Source of the DNA: Pacificibacter marinus
GTDB taxonomy: Bacteria; Pseudomonadota; Alphaproteobacteria; Rhodobacterales; Rhodobacteraceae
NCBI RefSeq assembly: GCF_900109555.1
Contig: NZ_FNZV01000012.1
Location: 1 to 64,000, forward strand
Length of the DNA: 64,000 bases
Direction of reading: 5' to 3'
Shown here: in pieces, positions 45,614 to 55,687 of the stretch
Layout: every line of letters begins with the position of its first letter
Numbering within the stretch: position 1 is the first letter of the stretch
Notes under the pieces: generated by a model
Database searches by the model: none
Told to the model about the DNA's origin: nothing
Seen by the model: only the letters and a program-made list of their open reading frames with translations
Position numbers and translations under genes: made by a program

Positions 45614-45642
45614 TTCGCCTCATAGGATGCGACCTTTTTCTT

Positions 45643-45664
45643 CGCCCATTTTTTGAATGGAGCG
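45643..45664 (+). promoter_or_regulatory. Hairpin over the thiB ribosome-binding site
   Basis: CGC-C-CATT and AATG-G-AGCG can pair (CCATT/AATGG core) so that the thiB Shine-Dalgarno GGAG (45659-45662) lies in the stem. No T-run terminator is seen, so the riboswitch probably acts on translation. Confidence 0.55.
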
Positions 45665-45668
45665 AGCT

Positions 45669-46643
45669 ATGAAATATAGCCTAACACTTGCCGCCAGCCT
45701 TATGGCCACATCAGCTTTTGCTGATCCTTTGACCATTTATGCACCAGATTACTTTGGATCTGAATGGGGTCCAGGCCCTGCAATCAAAGCGGCGTTTGAG
45801 GAAACATGCGATTGTGAAATCGAGTATGTCACGGGCGATCTGTTACCTCGTTTGCTGCTCGAAGGCGCACGCACAAATGCCGACATCGCGATTGGGTTTA
45901 ATTCTGATGTGACCAAAAAAGCGCGGGAATCGGGTCTGTTTGTGCCGCATGGCGTCGACATGTCACCGCTGACTTTGCCACTTGATTGGACAGATGACAC
46001 GTTTTTGCCCTTTAACTGGGGCTATACGGCATTTGTTTACGACAACACCAAAATCACCAATCCGCCCACCAGCTTTGCCGAGCTTGTGAACAGCGAAGAA
46101 GATTGGAAAATTGCGATCCAAGATCCGCGTACGTCTATTTCTGGTCTGGCTTTGATTCTATGGGGCAAGCAGGTGTTTGGCGATGATGCCGAGGCAGCAT
46201 GGGCAAAACTAGCGCCCAAAGTGACCACTGTGACCAAAGGCTGGTCTGAGGCATATGGTATGTTCACAGACGGCGAAGTCGATATGGTGCTGTCTTACAC
46301 AACATCGCCCGCCTACCACATCATTGCCGAAGAAGATCAGTCCAAATCGGCGGCTCTTTTCGACGAAGGGCATTACTTCATGGTTGAATTGGCCGCCAAG
46401 TTGAAAACGACTGACCAACCTGAACTTGCAGATCAATTCATGGCGTTCATCATGGATGAAAAGTTTCAAAAACTGATCCCAACCGCCAACTGGTCTTACC
46501 CTGCTGCTTTGCCAAAAGAGCAATGGCCGACCGAGTTTTCTCAACTCAATTACCCTGAGAAAGCAATTTTTCTGAATGAAGACGAAGCCGCAGCGCTTCG
46601 GGATGAGGCAATCGCTGAATGGCGCGCCGCGTTCTCGCAATAA
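45669..46643 (+). CDS. thiB: Thiamine ABC transporter, substrate-binding protein
   Basis: A 324-residue periplasmic binding protein with signal peptide MKYSLTLAASLMATSAFA and a family-1/6 solute-binding fold. Thiamine-binding-protein features include LTIYAPDYFGSEWGPGP, DLLPRLLLEG, FNWGYTAFVYD and WSEAYGMFTDGEVDMVLSYTTSPAYH. The ATG at 45669 has GGAG at good spacing; an ATG four codons earlier lies within that site. It is controlled by the TPP riboswitch and overlaps thiP by 25 bp. Confidence 0.95.
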   Translation: MKYSLTLAASLMATSAFADPLTIYAPDYFGSEWGPGPAIKAAFEETCDCEIEYVTGDLLPRLLLEGARTNADIAIGFNSDVTKKARESGLFVPHGVDMSPLTLPLDWTDDTFLPFNWGYTAFVYDNTKITNPPTSFAELVNSEEDWKIAIQDPRTSISGLALILWGKQVFGDDAEAAWAKLAPKVTTVTKGWSEAYGMFTDGEVDMVLSYTTSPAYHIIAEEDQSKSAALFDEGHYFMVELAAKLKTTDQPELADQFMAFIMDEKFQKLIPTANWSYPAALPKEQWPTEFSQLNYPEKAIFLNEDEAAALRDEAIAEWRAAFSQ

Positions 46644-48169
46644 ACCCTTGGCCGGGGCTGATTGTCGCTGGATTGGTGACGTTTTTTAGCCTCGGCACTT
46701 TGCTGACTGTGGCGCTGCGTGCGGACAGTTTCGGAGCACTTGATCACTTTGATTGGGCCTCTGTGAGGTTTACTGTGGTGCAGGCATTCTGGTCTGCAGT
46801 GCTGTCCGTAGGCCTTGCAATTCCTGTGGCACGGGCTTTGGCGCGGCGCTCCTTTTGGGGACGCGGTGCATTGATCACCCTGCTGGGCGCGCCGTTTATT
46901 TTGCCCGTGATCGTTGCGATCTTGGGACTAACCGCTGTGTTCGGGCGGTCTGGTATCGTTGCTTATTTACTAAATTTAGCCGGGTTAGAGCCTATTTCGA
47001 TCTATGGATTTCATGGCGTTCTGTTGGCACATGTGTTTTTTAACCTGCCCCTTGCGACACGTCTTTTGCTACACGGTTGGGTGTCTATTCCAGCAGAGCA
47101 ATTCAGATTGGCAGGTGCGCTGAATTTCACCTCGCAAGACACGTTTCACCATATTGAATGGCCGATGTTGCGCACACTTGCGCCTGGGATTTTGGCAATT
47201 ATTTTCTTGATCTGTACAACCAGTTTTGCCGTGGCGCTGACATTTGGCGGGGGGCCAAAAGCGACAACTGTTGAGTTGGCCATTTATCAAGCGTTCAAAT
47301 TTGACTTTGATATTGGCAAAGCGGCCCTTTTGGCTGGCATCCAATTTGTGATCTGCGCGATTGCTGCGATCGCATCGCTTTGGCTGCATGTTCCACAAGC
47401 TGTGATGAGCGGGCAGGATCGGATCGTTCAACGATTTGATACGGGGCGTTTCAGACTCAAAGTGCTTGATGCGGTGTGGATCGTTATGGCGTCTTTGTTT
47501 TTGATCGTGCCTTTGTTGGCGATTGTGATGCAGGGGGCATCAAGTGTGATGTCATTGCCTGAAGCGGTTTGGACAGCGGCGTTGCGGTCGGTTTTGACTG
47601 CCGTTACATCGGCAGGTCTGTCGCTGGTGTTCGCGCTGGCCTTGGCGCTTGCTGCCATTAGGTGGCAATGGTTAGAGGGTGTCGGCATGCTAAGTGTTGC
47701 TGCCTCGCCATTGGTCATGGGAACGGGCTTGTTCATTTTGGTGTTCCCATATGTTGATCCCGCAAGCATCGCTTTGGCGGTGACTGCGCTGGTGAATGCG
47801 GTCATGTCGCTGCCGTTTGTTTTGCGATCCATTGGGCCCGCCGTGCGATCAAGTGAGCAACAGTTTGGGCTATTGTCCGACAGTCTTGGTCTTGTCGGGT
47901 GGGCACGTTTGAGGCTGGTGATCTTGCCGCGTATTCGTGCGCCAATGGGATTTTCCGCTGGGCTGGCCGCAGCGTTGTCGATGGGGGACTTGGGCGTTGT
48001 GACCTTGTTTGCACGCCCAGATGGGGCCACTTTGCCATTGCAAATTTACCGTCTCATGGGCGCATATCGCATGGACCAAGCTATGGGTGCGGCACTCTTG
48101 CTGCTGCTGTTGAGCCTTGTGTTGTTTTATCTTTTTGACAGAGGGGGGCGGGCGCATGCTGTGTCTTAA
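46619..48169 (+). CDS. thiP: Thiamine ABC transporter, permease
   Basis: A 516-residue fused permease with about 12 helices, made of two binding-protein-dependent transport domains in tandem; EAA-type loops are SIPAEQFRLAGALNFTSQDTF in the first half and SDSLGLVGWARLRLVILPRIRAP in the second. It overlaps thiB by 25 bp and thiQ by 14 bp, a tightly packed operon. Confidence 0.94.
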   Translation: MARRVLAINPWPGLIVAGLVTFFSLGTLLTVALRADSFGALDHFDWASVRFTVVQAFWSAVLSVGLAIPVARALARRSFWGRGALITLLGAPFILPVIVAILGLTAVFGRSGIVAYLLNLAGLEPISIYGFHGVLLAHVFFNLPLATRLLLHGWVSIPAEQFRLAGALNFTSQDTFHHIEWPMLRTLAPGILAIIFLICTTSFAVALTFGGGPKATTVELAIYQAFKFDFDIGKAALLAGIQFVICAIAAIASLWLHVPQAVMSGQDRIVQRFDTGRFRLKVLDAVWIVMASLFLIVPLLAIVMQGASSVMSLPEAVWTAALRSVLTAVTSAGLSLVFALALALAAIRWQWLEGVGMLSVAASPLVMGTGLFILVFPYVDPASIALAVTALVNAVMSLPFVLRSIGPAVRSSEQQFGLLSDSLGLVGWARLRLVILPRIRAPMGFSAGLAAALSMGDLGVVTLFARPDGATLPLQIYRLMGAYRMDQAMGAALLLLLLSLVLFYLFDRGGRAHAVS

Positions 48170-48851
48170 GAATGTCGTCGTACAGCAAGATGACTTTCGC
48201 TTGCAGGCCAATTTTGACATCCCCACGAGGCGGCGCGTTGCTGTTTTGGGTCCGTCAGGGGCAGGTAAAAGCACGCTGCTGTCCGTGCTTGGCGGGTATC
48301 TGGCCACGACAAGCGGGCGGGTGCTGTGGCAGGGGCTCGACATCACAGACCAGCCGCCAAGCCAGCGACCCATTGCGACTGTGTTTCAAGACAACAATCT
48401 ATTTCCACATATGACGGCGGTTCAAAATGTCGGACTTGGGATCAAGCCGAGTTTGAAATTATCGCCCAAACAGACCGAGCAGGTTGATGATGCATTGCGC
48501 TCTGTCGAGCTTGGTGATTTTGGCCAACGCCGCCCCGCCGCATTGTCTGGCGGGCAACAAAGCCGTGTGGCTTTGGCGCGATTGTTGGTGCAGCAAAAGC
48601 CCCTGATCTTGCTGGATGAACCGTTTTCAGCGCTCGGGCCATCAATGCGCTCGGATATGGTTGATTTAGCACGTGATATTGGCGCGCGCGCAGGGGCGAC
48701 GCTTTTAATGGTGAGCCATGATATCAAAGATGTTGAACACTTTGCCGATGACGTGATCTGGGTGGAAGAGGGGATGTGCCAAGCACCACTGCCTTTAGCC
48801 GATTTTCTCAATCACCCGCCTCAAGGCTTCAAAGATTACGTTGGCGATTAG
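48156..48851 (+). CDS. thiQ: Thiamine ABC transporter, ATP-binding protein
   Basis: A 231-residue ABC ATPase: Walker A GPSGAGKST, Q-loop VFQDNNLFPHMT, signature LSGGQQSRVALARLL, Walker B LILLDEPFSALGP and H-loop MVSHD. The ATG at 48156 (MLCLKNVVVQQ) gives the usual ThiQ start; the longer frame adds residues from thiP. A terminator follows. Confidence 0.95.
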   Translation: MLCLKNVVVQQDDFRLQANFDIPTRRRVAVLGPSGAGKSTLLSVLGGYLATTSGRVLWQGLDITDQPPSQRPIATVFQDNNLFPHMTAVQNVGLGIKPSLKLSPKQTEQVDDALRSVELGDFGQRRPAALSGGQQSRVALARLLVQQKPLILLDEPFSALGPSMRSDMVDLARDIGARAGATLLMVSHDIKDVEHFADDVIWVEEGMCQAPLPLADFLNHPPQGFKDYVGD

Positions 48852-48857
48852 ATACAA

Positions 48858-48885
48858 AAAAGGCGCCCCGCAAGGAGCGCCTTTT
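48858..48885. terminator. Bidirectional terminator between thiQ and petC
   Basis: AAAAGGCGC and GCGCCTTTT form a 9-bp stem with A and T runs on the two sides, placed between converging operons. Confidence 0.88.
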
Positions 48886-48905
48886 GTCTTTGATCGTCTG
48901 TAAAT

Positions 48906-49697
48906 TTACAGATCGAACTTTTTGCCTTTGTGCGGTGCCCACAATTTCTTGTTTGTGAGGTACAGCAAGACAGTGAGCAAAATCAGCATTGTAACGGCGA
49001 TAAAGCCTGCTTGTTTACGCGCCATCATTTTTGGCTCTGCTGTCCACATCAAGAAAGATGCAACATCTTCCGATTCGTGGTGCAGTTCGTTGGAATGGCC
49101 ATCTGCGAATTCAACGTCTTCACCGTAAAGCGGGGGCGCCATAGCGATCCAGCCACCAGGAAAGGCGGTGTTTTCGTAGAATGTCGTGCCTGCGGACTCT
49201 TTTTCTTCACCGGTGTAACCAGTGAGAATTGAGACGATGTACTCAGGGCCGCCGATGCCGTTGAGGAACTGGCTGATGCCTGTGCCCATTGGACCGTGAA
49301 AGCCCGCGCGCGCCTTTGCCATCAAAGACAAGTCAGGTGCGTTGGACAATGACGATTCTGGGAAAAAGTCAGCTGGTTTTCTAGGGCGATCATCGTCCAA
49401 TTCTGCATCATAGATATCGAACTGAGTGGCGTAAGCACGCACTTGATCTTCTGGCAGGTGTGGCCCGCCTTCATCTGCAAGTGTACGAATTGGTACGTGC
49501 TTTAGGCCGTGACAGGCAGAACAAACTTCAGTGTAGATCTGCAAACCACGTTGAAGTTGGTTTTGGTCGAATTTGCCAAACGGGCCTTCGAAGCTGAAGT
49601 CCACATCATGTGTGTGACCTGCGTCGCCGGCTGCCATTGCTCCACCAGCGCTCAGCGCCAGTGCAACAAATGCGGAGAGAGTAAGTTTCTTAAACAT
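48906..49697 (-). CDS. petC: Ubiquinol-cytochrome c reductase, cytochrome c1
   Basis: A 263-residue haem c subunit of the bc1 complex. Signal peptide of about 22 residues (ends GAMA), haem site CSACH (59-63), the Met-ligand region near the end ([14 protein letters not shown]) and a C-terminal membrane anchor ([18 protein letters not shown]). The ATG at 49697 is used; a start 21 bases upstream would overlap petB. Last gene of petABC. Confidence 0.96.
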   Translation of the reverse strand: MFKKLTLSAFVALALSAGGAMAAGDAGHTHDVDFSFEGPFGKFDQNQLQRGLQIYTEVCSACHGLKHVPIRTLADEGGPHLPEDQVRAYATQFDIYDAELDDDRPRKPADFFPESSLSNAPDLSLMAKARAGFHGPMGTGISQFLNGIGGPEYIVSILTGYTGEEKESAGTTFYENTAFPGGWIAMAPPLYGEDVEFADGHSNELHHESEDVASFLMWTAEPKMMARKQAGFIAVTMLILLTVLLYLTNKKLWAPHKGKKFDL

Positions 49698-49714
49698 AAT
49701 TCCTAAGTCCTTTC

Positions 49715-51040
49715 TCACTCTGCCGAGTCTTTGGCAGCGCCAGGGTAGTGAGCAACGAAGTCATCTTCGATGGTCGCTGGCAGTGGCAATGGTTTTTCGA
49801 ATACGCCCAAAAGCGGCAGGATTACCAAGAAGTAAGCAAACCAGTATGTCGCACCGATCAATGAGATCCAGTCATGTGGGAACTCAGTGTCACGCGCGCC
49901 AACCCACATCAAAACGACAAAGTCGATTGCAAGCAGGGCAAACCACCATTTGAACATGGGGCGGTATTTACCTGAACGTACTGACGATGTGTCGAGCCAA
50001 GGCACAAGAGCCATGACAAAGATCGCACCGAACATCGCAAGCACACCAAAGAATTTCGCATCAACGATGCCGCCTGTGAGGAAGGACACAAACTGAACAG
50101 CCCAAACATCCGCAGTGAACGCACGCAAGATCGCGTAGAACGGCAAGTAGTACCATTCAGGAACGATGTGTGAAGGCGTCGAAAGTGGGTTGGCAGGGAT
50201 GTAGTTGTCTGGGTGGCCAAGGTAGTTCGGCATAAAGCCAACGACCGCAAAGAACACGACCAAGACAACGCCAAGTGCAAAGAGATCTTTGATCACGAAG
50301 TATGGCCAGAATGGCAGTGTGTCTTTCTTGGCTTCTTTGACAGAGCCGCGACGCACTTCAACACCTGTTGGGTTGTTGTTGCCTGTGTGGTGGAACGCCC
50401 AGATGTGAACAATCACAAGGCCGGCAATCACGAAGGGCAGCAAATAGTGCAGCGAGAAAAAGCGGTTCAGCGTGGCGTTATCAACAGCAGGTCCGCCCAA
50501 AAGGAACGTCTGCAAGGCTTCGCCCACGAATGGGATCGCGCCGAACAAGCCGGTGATCACAGTCGCTCCCCAAAATGACATCTGACCCCAAGGCAAAACG
50601 TAGCCTAAGAAACCAGTTGCCATCATCAAGAGATAAATGAGCATGCCGATGATCCATGTGATTTCGCGCGGGGCTTTGTATGAGCCATAGTAAAGACCGC
50701 GGAAAATGTGCAGATACACAGCGATGAAAAACAAAGACGCGCCGTTTGCGTGCAAGTAACGCAGCATATGGCCGCCGTTCACGTCACGCATGATGTGTTC
50801 AACAGAGGCAAACGCCATGTCGACATGTGGCGTGTAATGCATCACCAGAACGATACCGGTGACGATTTGCAAAACCAGACAGAACGCAAGGACAATGCCC
50901 CAGATCCACATCCAGTTTAGGTTTTTTGGTGTCGGCGCAGTGAGCGTCGCGTGAACAAGGCCAATAATAGGAAGACGGCCGTTGATCCACTTTTCGATAC
51001 CTGTTTTAGGTTCGTAGTGGTCGTGCGGAATACCAGACAT
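49715..51040 (-). CDS. petB: Ubiquinol-cytochrome c reductase, cytochrome b
   Basis: The 441-residue quinol-oxidising core with eight helices. It has haem-ligand histidine pairs ([23 protein letters not shown] and [20 protein letters not shown]), the Qo-site loop with [15 protein letters not shown], and [17 protein letters not shown]. Lies 11 bp after petA. Confidence 0.98.
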   Translation of the reverse strand: MSGIPHDHYEPKTGIEKWINGRLPIIGLVHATLTAPTPKNLNWMWIWGIVLAFCLVLQIVTGIVLVMHYTPHVDMAFASVEHIMRDVNGGHMLRYLHANGASLFFIAVYLHIFRGLYYGSYKAPREITWIIGMLIYLLMMATGFLGYVLPWGQMSFWGATVITGLFGAIPFVGEALQTFLLGGPAVDNATLNRFFSLHYLLPFVIAGLVIVHIWAFHHTGNNNPTGVEVRRGSVKEAKKDTLPFWPYFVIKDLFALGVVLVVFFAVVGFMPNYLGHPDNYIPANPLSTPSHIVPEWYYLPFYAILRAFTADVWAVQFVSFLTGGIVDAKFFGVLAMFGAIFVMALVPWLDTSSVRSGKYRPMFKWWFALLAIDFVVLMWVGARDTEFPHDWISLIGATYWFAYFLVILPLLGVFEKPLPLPATIEDDFVAHYPGAAKDSAE

Positions 51041-51051
51041 CAGTTTCTCCC

Positions 51052-51615
51052 TCAGCCCAATACGATTTCAGTGTCGCCATCAAAGGCGGCTACTGGAACA
51101 GGCAGGTTGCGTGGAGCTGGACCTTTGCGAATGCGGCCAGCGGTGTCGTAGTGAGAGCCGTGACATGGGCAGAACCAACCACCAAAGTCGCCAGCGCCAT
51201 CGCCAAGCGGTACACACCCAAGGTGCGTACACACGCCCATCATCACCAACCATTCGCCGTTTTCGTCCAGCGTCCGGTTTGCGTCTGAGGCGTCTGAGTC
51301 AGCTGCGACGTTGTCATTTTCAGCTCTGTCATCGATCAGGTCGGCCAAATCAACGGCGCGTGCGGCGTCGATTTCGTCTTGCGTGCGGCGGCGAATGAAT
51401 ACGGGCTTGCCGCGCCATTTGACCGTCAGCTGCGTGCCAACTTCGATATCACCTATGTCAACGCGAATAGAGGCAAGCGCCTTAACATCAGCTGAGGGGT
51501 TCATTTGATTGACCAGCGGCCATACTGCGGCGCCCGTGGCGACAGCACCAGCGCCAGCTGTGGCGTAGTACAAAAAGTCGCGGCGGTTGCCTACGTGTTC
51601 GTCTGCGTGGGACAC
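51052..51615 (-). CDS. petA: Ubiquinol-cytochrome c reductase, Rieske iron-sulfur subunit
   Basis: A 187-residue Rieske protein. The N-terminal Tat-type anchor has [20 protein letters not shown]; the [2Fe-2S] ligands lie in [10 protein letters not shown] and CPCHGSHYD. The start is placed at GTG 51615 ([10 protein letters not shown]) with GGAGA upstream rather than at a TTG two codons before. First gene of petABC, whose promoter lies in 51616-51865. Confidence 0.96.
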   Translation of the reverse strand: MSHADEHVGNRRDFLYYATAGAGAVATGAAVWPLVNQMNPSADVKALASIRVDIGDIEVGTQLTVKWRGKPVFIRRRTQDEIDAARAVDLADLIDDRAENDNVAADSDASDANRTLDENGEWLVMMGVCTHLGCVPLGDGAGDFGGWFCPCHGSHYDTAGRIRKGPAPRNLPVPVAAFDGDTEIVLG

Positions 51616-51865
51616 GAGCAATTCTCCATTGTCTCAAGCCGGTCATCCGGCCAATGCATGCAAAGGCCACAGTTTCCCGGAGCCCTTCTGAGGCGCTTTT
51701 AGCTGCGGACTCGTCTCACGTCCAGCATACAATCGGTTTCATATAGGGGCGCGTTGTCGCGGCACCACAGTTCATGCGACCTTTGAGTGGCTTGAAGCAC
51801 TAAACTGGAGCGATTACGATGAAACAAGAAACGATGCAGTGTTCCTTATTCGCAGAGATGGACGC

Positions 51866-52531
51866 ATGACCCGATTCACTTTGAATGTTGTTTTGGCCAG
51901 CCTTTTGATCTTTCCATGTGTCGGCGCGCAGGCGGAAACAGAGCTTTCTTTTTACACTGGTTACCAAACTGCGCCCCATTCCTCTGTCGAGGGCAACGAT
52001 CCTGAGGCAACGTGGACTGATGAGTTCACAGCTGGATGGGACGGTAATAGTTTTGTCGCCCCACCTTATTACGGTGTGCGCGCCATTCTCTGGACGTCTG
52101 ATACCTTTGGTTGGGGGGCTGAATTCACCCACGCCAAAGTTTACGCAGATGATTCGACCTTAGCTGCCAACGGTTATGATCGGTTCGAGTTCACCGATGG
52201 TTTGAATATCATCACGATCAACGCCATGCGCCGCTGGCCTAGGCAATGGGGTGATAAAGTCACGCCTTATGTTGGGGGTGGTGTCGGGTTTGCCATGCCG
52301 CATGCCGATATTCAGGCTGCAGGTGGCGTCCATACCTATGGCTACCAAATCACCGGCCCTGCCGTGCGCGCAACGGCAGGCGTGAACTATGAGGTCAATG
52401 AAAAATGGTCCGCCTTTGCGGAATATCAGGGCACCTATTCTATGAATGATGTCGATTTGGACAATGGTGGTTCTTTTGAAACCAACGTGATCACCAATGC
52501 TTTGAACATTGGTTTGGGATTCTTATTCTAA
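51866..52531 (+). CDS. Outer-membrane beta-barrel protein (possible lipid A oxidase, LpxQ-like)
   Basis: A 221-residue secreted protein with signal peptide (about 1-23, ending AQA) and a small beta-barrel of alternating strands: ELSFYTGYQTAPHSSV, YYGVRAILWTSDTFGWGAEFTHAKVY, VTPYVGGGVGFAMPHADI and a terminal ITNALNIGLGFLF ending in Phe. The pattern fits COG3637-type barrels; the PHS and FTHAKVY parts recall lipid A oxidase LpxQ, but I cannot confirm. The ATG at 51866 gives a clean signal peptide. Confidence 0.75.
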   Translation: MTRFTLNVVLASLLIFPCVGAQAETELSFYTGYQTAPHSSVEGNDPEATWTDEFTAGWDGNSFVAPPYYGVRAILWTSDTFGWGAEFTHAKVYADDSTLAANGYDRFEFTDGLNIITINAMRRWPRQWGDKVTPYVGGGVGFAMPHADIQAAGGVHTYGYQITGPAVRATAGVNYEVNEKWSAFAEYQGTYSMNDVDLDNGGSFETNVITNALNIGLGFLF

Positions 52532-52541
52532 AAGGCTTTGC

Positions 52542-53210
52542 CTAAAAATGTGTCAGATCAAGCGATTTGGGGAACGTCTGCACAGCAGCGCCTGCGTGCC
52601 AAAGGGGGTATTTCCCCATGATATCTGCGAACATCTGACTGTCTAAGAACTGTTCAAGCCATCTTTTGACACCGTCCCACGGCTCGGCGTCAAACCAGCT
52701 GCGGTCCACATTGGCGAATTGACGTACGAATGTGATCGTCGCCATATCAGCCAAACAAGGTCGGTCCCCAAACAGCCATTTGCGCTGACGCAACTGTGCG
52801 TCGACGGTCCCTAAAATTTCCCGCGCGATGCCACGTTCGACTTTTGCATCAATATTTTCAAACCGAGTCGCATATTTGTAGCGGTCCAGCGCGTTTTTGA
52901 ACGGGCCTTCAATCTTGGCGATCCACGCAGCGCCCTCAGACGGCATATTCAACCATCCATCAGGATCGTTTTGCCCAAGCGCCCAGTCCATAATATCACG
53001 GCTCTCGTCAATCACGCGATCCCCAAGCCAAAGCACAGGCACGGTGCCTTTTGGAGACAATTCAAGCATATGTGCTGGCTTGTCGCGTAAAATAATCTCG
53101 CGCACTTCAACGGTGATTCCCGCACTGAGCAACGCCAATCGTGCTCGCATGGCATACGGACAGCGGCGAAAGTTATACAAAACGGGCATGGCCAAGGTGT
53201 CGTGGGTCAT
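52542..53210 (-). CDS. Glutathione S-transferase family protein
   Basis: A 222-residue GST with the glutaredoxin-like N-terminal motif YNFRRCPYAMRARLAL (Cys active site), SPKGTVPVLWLGD and IDESRDIMDWAL, then a helical domain. Such Cys-type GSTs resemble GrxB/omega enzymes. The start overlaps the mtaB stop (ATGA), so it is co-translated with mtaB and dapF. Confidence 0.88.
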   Translation of the reverse strand: MTHDTLAMPVLYNFRRCPYAMRARLALLSAGITVEVREIILRDKPAHMLELSPKGTVPVLWLGDRVIDESRDIMDWALGQNDPDGWLNMPSEGAAWIAKIEGPFKNALDRYKYATRFENIDAKVERGIAREILGTVDAQLRQRKWLFGDRPCLADMATITFVRQFANVDRSWFDAEPWDGVKRWLEQFLDSQMFADIMGKYPLWHAGAAVQTFPKSLDLTHF

Positions 53211-54469
53211 GCAACCAACTGTGTGCCGTTGAGGCCTAGGATTTTGGCCGTGACCAAGGCTCCCTCAGTTTGAGCGGTTTCAAAGCGCACTTCGGTGAAT
53301 TGTTCGGTGCGGCCCATGTTCGGATTTTCCATCAAAATATGATGTGTGCGCCCGATTTGCGCCTGCAAATGCTTTTGCACCTGTGCATCGCCCGCCGCGC
53401 GCAATCGTGCTGCGCGGTCTTTGATAATGTTGCCATTCACCTGAGTTGGGATTTTGGCAGCTGGCGTACCCTCGCGTTTGGAATAGGGAAACACATGCAG
53501 CCACGTTAGATCGCACTCAGACACAAGTTTGATCGAGTTTTCGAAATGCGCGTTAGTCTCCGTTGGAAACCCTGCAATAATATCAGCGCCAAAGGTCATG
53601 TCGGGGCGCAATTTTTTCGCGTCTTCACAAAATTTAATCGCATCATCGCGCAAATGACGGCGCGCCATACGTTTGAGAATCAAATCATCGCCATGCTGAA
53701 GTGATAGGTGCAAATGCGGCATCAAACGGGGCTCGGTGGCGATGGCTTGCATCAACGCGTCATCGGCTTCAATCGAATCAATCGATGAAATGCGCAGGCG
53801 TGGCAAATCAGGGATCAGTTTTAAGATCCGCATGACCAAATCACCCAAATGTGGCTCGGCAGGCAAATCAGCGCCCCATGACGTCAAATCAACCCCAGTG
53901 AGCACGACCTCATTATAGCCTTTGTCCACCAGACGTTTGATTTGATCGACCACAACGCCCGCAGGCACAGACCGCGAATTGCCGCGACCATAGGGAATGA
54001 TGCAAAACGTACAGCGGTGATCACAGCCGTTTTGCACCTGAACATAGGCGCGGGACCGCGTGCCAAAGCCATCAATCAAATGCCCTGCGGTTTCAGTGAC
54101 TGACATAATGTCGTCAACCTGCACGCGCTCAGTCTCGCCAATGAAATTCGGCCCCATGGCGTTCCATGTGTCGGCTTGCATTTTCTCGGTGTTGCCAATG
54201 ACCACATCGACCTCATCCATGCTGGAAAAGGTCGCAGGTTCGGTTTGCGCGGCACATCCCGTGACAATAATTCTCGCCTCAGGATTTTCGCGCTTTAACT
54301 TGCGAATCTCTTGGCGGGCTTTGCGCACAGCTTCGGCCGTCACAGCGCAGGTGTTGACCACAACAGCGTCTTGCACGCCAGCGCTTGCTGCCAGTTCTTT
54401 CATCGCCTCGGTTTCATAGGCGTTCAGACGACAGCCAAGTGTCGCAAAAATAGGGGCATTGGCAGACAT
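53207..54469 (-). CDS. mtaB: tRNA (t6A37) methylthiotransferase MtaB
   Basis: A 420-residue radical-SAM methylthiotransferase forming ms2t6A in tRNA. N-terminal UPF0004 cysteines (TLGCRLNAYETEAM, VNTCAVT, VTGCAA), the radical SAM cluster CDHRCTFCIIPYGRG and a C-terminal TRAM-like end are present. It overlaps dapF by one base (TAATG) and the GST by four. Confidence 0.94.
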   Translation of the reverse strand: MSANAPIFATLGCRLNAYETEAMKELAASAGVQDAVVVNTCAVTAEAVRKARQEIRKLKRENPEARIIVTGCAAQTEPATFSSMDEVDVVIGNTEKMQADTWNAMGPNFIGETERVQVDDIMSVTETAGHLIDGFGTRSRAYVQVQNGCDHRCTFCIIPYGRGNSRSVPAGVVVDQIKRLVDKGYNEVVLTGVDLTSWGADLPAEPHLGDLVMRILKLIPDLPRLRISSIDSIEADDALMQAIATEPRLMPHLHLSLQHGDDLILKRMARRHLRDDAIKFCEDAKKLRPDMTFGADIIAGFPTETNAHFENSIKLVSECDLTWLHVFPYSKREGTPAAKIPTQVNGNIIKDRAARLRAAGDAQVQKHLQAQIGRTHHILMENPNMGRTEQFTEVRFETAQTEGALVTAKILGLNGTQLVA

Positions 54470-55317
54470 TAGACCTGCTCCAAAAATGTGGCGTCAAATT
54501 CGCCCGCAAACACAAGCGTGGTCGGGCCTGTCATCCAGACGCCATCATCGCGCCACTCTAGGGCAAGCCAGCCCCCGTCCACTTCCATCCGCACGGATTT
54601 GTCTGTGAGACCACGCAACGACGCCGCAACCACCGTCGCACAGGCACCAGAGCCACAAGCCAGCGTGATGCCCGCACCACGTTCCCATACGCGCATCCGA
54701 ATCTCACTGCGGCTGCGCACTTCGGCAAATTCCACATTGGTACGTTCAGGAAACAGCGGATCATGTTCAATCGTGGCGCCTTGAGTGGGCAAATCAATGT
54801 CTGTGATGTCGTTCACAAAAAACACGGCATGCGGATTTCCCATGCCAACAGCCACAGGATCTCCCGCAAGAGGCAAGTGTTCAACATCGACGTTGGCCGC
54901 CAATGGCACTTGGTCCCATTCCAGAATCGGAAGCCCCATGTTCACAGAGACTTCGGTGCCCGCGCGCTCAGCCTGCAACAGTCCGCGTTCGGTGCGGATG
55001 AGAATTGTGTCTTTGCCAGTCTCATCCATCATAAGGCGCGCGACACATCGGGTGGCGTTGCCACAAGCACCTGCACGCGATCCATCGTTGTTCCAAAAGT
55101 CCAAATCAATGTCGGCACTTTCAGATGTGCGAATCTCGGCAAGCTGATCAAATCCCACGCCACGATTGCGATCACCAATAGCTTTGGCCAGCGCAGGGGT
55201 AATCTGCGCGTCGCGTCCACGCGAATCGATAATGACGAAATCATTGCCAAGCCCATGCATTTTCAGGAAAGAAAGCTTTGAGATGGGCGAGCGGGTAGGG
55301 TTTGGTTCATTGTGCAT
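54469..55317 (-). CDS. dapF: Diaminopimelate epimerase
   Basis: A 282-residue cofactor-independent racemase making meso-diaminopimelate for lysine and peptidoglycan. The two catalytic cysteines are in [12 protein letters not shown] and [12 protein letters not shown]; the start of the fold is [16 protein letters not shown]. The N-terminus is uncertain: an ATG at 55317 is used, and one nine codons earlier is possible; neither has a clear ribosome site. Confidence 0.94.
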   Translation of the reverse strand: MHNEPNPTRSPISKLSFLKMHGLGNDFVIIDSRGRDAQITPALAKAIGDRNRGVGFDQLAEIRTSESADIDLDFWNNDGSRAGACGNATRCVARLMMDETGKDTILIRTERGLLQAERAGTEVSVNMGLPILEWDQVPLAANVDVEHLPLAGDPVAVGMGNPHAVFFVNDITDIDLPTQGATIEHDPLFPERTNVEFAEVRSRSEIRMRVWERGAGITLACGSGACATVVAASLRGLTDKSVRMEVDGGWLALEWRDDGVWMTGPTTLVFAGEFDATFLEQV

Positions 55318-55420
55318 AAGCGGGCATATAAACCTTAGTGACATCTTTTAAAAGATAATCTCGGTTTTGTGCTTGACGCCCCCAGTGTGTGACGGTAAAT
55401 CCGCCCCACCACTAAGAAGT

Positions 55421-55496
55421 GGGCCCTTAGCTCAGCCGGTAGAGCAACTGACTTTTAATCAGTAGGTCGATGGTTCGAACCCATCAGGGCTCACCA
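55421..55496 (+). tRNA. tRNA-Lys (TTT)
   Basis: A 76-base tRNA with CCA encoded. Acceptor GGGCCCT pairs AGGGCTC (one G-U); the anticodon loop CTTTTAA reads TTT; the T arm ATGGTTCGAACCCAT is canonical. Confidence 0.98.
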
Positions 55497-55525
55497 CTTC
55501 TTCTTTTAGATGTGGTTTTTAAAAA

Positions 55526-55547
55526 GACGCCCCTTGGGCGTTTTTTT
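55526..55547 (+). terminator. Terminator after tRNA-Lys
   Basis: ACGCCC-CTT-GGGCGT stem followed by seven T, 30 bp past the tRNA. Confidence 0.85.
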
Positions 55548-55618
55548 GTTTTAAGTCCCTGACATTTCAGAATTCATTTCATGACTTCCATTCCCACGTC
55601 ATCACACTGCCCTGAGCT

Positions 55619-55649
55619 ATAAAAAACGCCGCCCCAATAAGGGACGGCG
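55619..55649 (-). terminator. Terminator after ilvD
   Basis: On the minus strand CGCCGTCCC-TTATT-GGGGCGGCG is followed by TTTTTT, 39 bp past the ilvD stop. Confidence 0.87.
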
Positions 55650-55687
55650 CAAAACGGTTTGTTTGATTTTAATGTATCGTGACAGAT

